Shown here: positions 61,293-64,000 of the stretch, in pieces | How positions within the stretch are numbered: position 1 is the stretch's first letter | Layout of the letters: each line of letters opens with the position of its first letter | Assembly (NCBI GenBank): GCA_016705325.1 | Contig: JADIYJ010000031.1 | Location: 60,535-124,534 of the forward strand | Direction: 5' to 3' | DNA: 64,000 nucleotides | DNA from: Pseudomonadota bacterium | Lineage (GTDB): Bacteria > Pseudomonadota > Gammaproteobacteria > Steroidobacterales > Steroidobacteraceae | Translations under genes and position numbers: made by a program | Notes under the pieces: model-generated | Database searches by the model: none | The model's input: the letters and a program-made list of their open reading frames with translations, nothing else | Told to the model about the DNA's origin: nothing

Positions 61293-62230
61293 ATGGCAGT
61301 CGCCAGCCTTCTTGCCCTGCTCGATGACATCGCCAGCGTGCTGGACGATGTCTCGGTCCTGACCAAAGTTGCAGCGAAAAGACCGCGGGGGTCCGGGCGA
61401 CGATCTTGCGCTCAACGCTGAGCAGGCCCGCCGGGACAGGGCGAACCGCGAACTGCCCGTGGTGTGGGCAGTCGCGAAGGGTTCGGCTCGTCAACAAGGC
61501 GATCCTGGTGCCGGCTGGCGCCCGCGATCAGCGCCATCGCGCCGTGGGCGATCGTGCCGCTGCCCGCGGCCGGCGGCCTGTTCCTGTGTTTCCGAGGGCT
61601 TCGGCGGAGAAGATATGGCACCTGCTGGCGCACCGCGCGCAAGGTGGACGAACATCGCCAGGAACTGCACGAAGCCACCGTGGATCCCGGTCGACCTGCG
61701 CGCAGTCGAGAAGGACAAGATCAAGGGCGCCATCCGCACCGACTTCATCCTGTCGGCCGAGATCGTCGTGATCGCGCTCGGTATACGTGGGCGCGGCCAC
61801 TTTTTGCCGTGCGTGTCGCGGTGCTGGTCGGTATCGCGCTGCTGATGACCGTGGGTGTCTACGGTCTCGTCGCGGGCATCGTGAAGATCGACGATGCCGG
61901 TCTCCACCTCGTCCAGCGCGAAGGTGATGGCGTGCTGACGAAGCTGCAGCGCCTGTCCGGGCGCGGTCTGCTGCCTTCGCGCCGTGGCTGATGAAGCTGC
62001 TGTCGGTCCTCGGCATGGCGGTGATGTTTTCTGGTCGGTGGCGGCATCCTTGATAACGGCATGCCGTGGCTCGAACTTATTGCATCAAGGGCGTCGCCGC
62101 GCAAGTCGCCGGCGTGAATCGGCGTCGGATCTGCCCTGTCGGCACTGACGCCGGTGCTGGTGAGCCTGCTCGTCGGCTCGTCGCCGGTGCGATTGCCATG
62201 GCGCTCATGGGCCTGGCGCAGCAGCGCGAC
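61293..62230 (+). pseudogene. DUF808 (YedI-like) membrane protein, many frameshifts
   Basis: The start MAVASLLALLDDIASVLDDV at 61293 is a hallmark of DUF808. Later pieces in other frames match the same family: GDDLALNAEQ, LPVVWAVAKGS, APWAIVPL, EKDKIKGAIRTDFILSAEIVVIALG, GVYGLVAGIVKIDDAGL, MKLLSVLGMAVMF, and a closing ALTPVLVSLLVG. At least six frameshifts lie in less than 1 kb. The end (about 62230) is approximate. Multi-spanning membrane protein; function unknown. Confidence 0.8.
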
Positions 62231-62411
62231 AGGCCCTGCATGAGAAGCCCTGCACAGGTCTGCATGAGGCGGCGCCGGCGCCCGCGCGCAGGGCAGCACG
62301 AGGCGCGAGCCGCCGCCCCGCCGTCGTGCCTGGGCTGCGTTGGGCGCGGCGCCAGACGAAAGCGCAAGGGGGGCCGACCGAGATCGCCGCGACCAGCGCC
62401 TGCGATGGCCA

Positions 62412-62757
62412 TCACGACGCCAGGCCCGCAGGGTGGGCAGTCGGGCGACAGCAGCAAGGCCGGCAAGGCTGCGGCAAACCAAGCGGCAGTCCGTAGCTGG
62501 CGCCGACCACGGACCAGGGCCAGTTGGCGAACGCGACCAGGCCCCAGCCCGGCCAGAACAGAGACCCGCGGCTGCCCCACACCGGACTGGCGACGTTGGC
62601 CGTGCAGGACGCGCCACGCGGTGTCGGGACGCCAGCCCGCGGCACTCAGTTCGGCTCGCCGTGCAAGGAGCGACGCCGAGACGAGGCCGGCCCAGAGCGT
62701 GCCGGCGAGCCCGCCCGCGAAACCGGCGAGCACGGTCATGATCAACTCGATGCGCAA
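62412..62757 (-). pseudogene. Small membrane protein in fragments, unrecognised
   Basis: From an ATG at 62757 a hydrophobic start (MRIELIMTVLAGFAGGLAGT, then LVSASLLARRAEL) runs to about 62630, where the sequence continues in another frame as ASPVWGSRGSLFWPGWGLVAFANWPWSVVGASYGL-like hydrophobic text. It reads as a small membrane protein broken by at least one indel. No family recognised; the true end is unclear. Confidence 0.4.
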
Positions 62758-62839
62758 GACAGGTACGCCATTGGTGCGAGGTGCGGGTACCGGAAGCGAA
62801 GGATGTTAACGTACGAGGTGATCCTGCGAGCCGCTGGCC

Positions 62840-64000
62840 ATGCAAGAAAGTTACATCGAACGCATCCTGAAGGCGCGCGTCTACGACGTCGCCATCGAAT
62901 CCCCGCTCGAGCCGGCCCGCCGGCTGAGCCGGCGCCCCGGCGCAACGACGTGCTGTTCAAGCGCGAGGACCTGCGGCGGTCCCGTTCAGGCTGCGTGGCG
63001 CCTACAACAGATCTCGCGTGATGACGCCACCGGGGCGTGGCGTGATCTGTGGTCGGCCGGCAACCGCGCGCAGGTGTCGCGCGCGCGGCACGACGCCGCG
63101 GCAGCATCACGGCGGTGATCGTGATGCCGCGGACGACGCCGCACACAAGGTGCAGGCAGTGCCCGCCTCGGCGGCGAAGTCGTACTCGAGGGCGACGATT
63201 TCGATCATGCGTTCGAGCATGCGACGGGCGTAGCACGCGCGCGGGCTCACCTTCATCCACCCGTTCGATGACCCGGACGTGACCGCCGGCCAGGGCAACA
63301 TCGGCATGGAAATCCTGCGGCAGTGTTCCTCGCCGCCGCACGCGATCTTCATGCCGATCGGGGCGGCGGACTGATCGCCGGTATCGCGACTTACGAAGTC
63401 GCTCTATCCGCAGGTGCGCATCGTCGGCGTCGAACCCGAGGACCTTTGGCGAGCATGCACGACTCGCTGCGTGCCGGTGGCGCGTCACGCTCGACCGTGT
63501 CGGCATCTTCGCCGACGGCGTCGCCGTGTACGGCGCGCGGCGCGGAGACGTTCCGTCCCGCGCGCAAGTACGTCGACGAAGTGCTGCTGGTGAGCACTGA
63601 TGAGATCTGCGCGGCTATCCAGGACATCTTCGGACAACCGCACGATCGCCGAACCGCGGGCGCGTCGCGGGCGCCGGCATCAAGCGCTACGTCGCGCGCG
63701 AACGATGCAGGGCGGCGTTCGTCGCGCTCAATTGCGGCGCAACGTCAACTTCGACCGCCTGCGTCACATCGCCGAGCGGGCCGACATCGGCGCCAGCGCG
63801 AAGCACTGCTGGCGTGGAGATTCCCGAGGAACCGGGCAGCTTCCTGCGCTTCATCGTCTGCTCCAGGCTTCTGGCATCACCGGGTTCAGCTACCGCTACG
63901 ACGACTCGCGTTCGGCCCGCATATTCGCCGGCATCTCGCTCGCCCGAGGGCAAGCGCGGAAGAAGCGCTGCTGCAGCTCGTTGCCGACGCGGGTTGCCGC
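62840..64000 (+). pseudogene. ilvA: Threonine ammonia-lyase, frameshifted and cut by window end
   Basis: Threonine deaminase makes 2-oxobutyrate for isoleucine. The start MQESYIERILKARVYDVAIE at 62840 is clear. Then pieces in shifting frames: NDVLFKRED, GITAVIVMPRTTPH, GEVVLEGDDFDHAFEHA, MEILRQCSSPPHAIFMPIG, YPQVRIVGVEP, ADGVAV, YVDEVLLVSTDEICAAIQDIF, IPEEPGSFLRF in the C-terminal regulatory domain. The PLP lysine segment (FSFKLRGAYN in relatives) is damaged near 62970-63010. Many indels are needed; the 3' end is outside the window. Confidence 0.82.

Overview
This is a GC-rich, gene-dense chromosomal window from a proteobacterium, most probably a gammaproteobacterium of the Steroidobacter/Nevskia/Xanthomonad type. 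The pointers are a proteobacterial glutamate-cysteine ligase, MurB, CbpA/CbpM, a complete cbb3 oxidase operon with FixL/FixJ, DUF885 lipoproteins and a class I-like PHA synthase. The placement rests on protein families only. I saw no rRNA, tRNA, CRISPR array, transposase, integrase or phage gene.

Layout. 0-9.5 kb: thiolase, two tandem DUF885 lipoproteins (the second without its metal ligands), DUF2845, gshA broken by one base, an isoaspartyl peptidase and a much-deleted pyruvate carboxylase remnant. 9.5-16 kb: thioredoxin, CbpA/CbpM, then a leftward series fixL-fixJ-receiver-MbfA-like iron exporter, with Hsp20 divergent. 16-24.6 kb: one long leftward operon for cbb3 oxidase and its assembly factors (ccoN-O-Q-P, a small membrane protein, ccoG-H-I-S, TauE/SafE-like protein). 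24.8-28 kb: universal stress protein and a GGDEF/EAL protein, then a 107-base purine-only tract. 28-32 kb: TetR-HlyD-ABC ATPase-ABC permease operon behind a perfect operator palindrome. 32-38 kb: AraC regulator divergent from a four-gene arylsulfatase / glycine-zipper / SYLF / lipoprotein set. 38-45 kb: PHA synthase, ferredoxin reductase-like flavoprotein, PII behind a likely sigma-54 promoter, a 2Fe-2S protein, quinone reductase and a BamA/TamA-like protein. 45-56 kb: mostly housekeeping (alcohol dehydrogenase, thioesterase, divergent ilvH and ilvI, chrA, DsbA-like, glyoxalase, murB, GST-like, glutamine synthetase-like, alpha/beta hydrolase-like). 56-61 kb: tripartite MacAB/NodT export cluster. 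61-64 kb: DUF808 protein, a membrane protein and ilvA, all in fragments.

How parts work together. The FixL PAS domain keeps the haem-ligand and oxygen-sensing residues, so oxygen probably controls FixJ and plausibly the neighbouring cbb3 oxidase, which works at low oxygen. CcoG/H/I/S and the TauE-like protein supply copper and assembly functions. The two export cassettes (28-32 and 56-61 kb) are HlyD-type adaptors with ABC proteins. PII and the glutamine synthetase homologue point to nitrogen control; ilvH, ilvI and ilvA belong to branched-chain amino acid synthesis.

Quality warning. From about 59.6 kb to the end every gene is interrupted by several small indels, which looks more like poor sequence at a contig edge than natural decay. 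The single-base lesions in gshA and the MacB permease may have the same cause. The pyruvate carboxylase remnant is different, because whole domains are missing.
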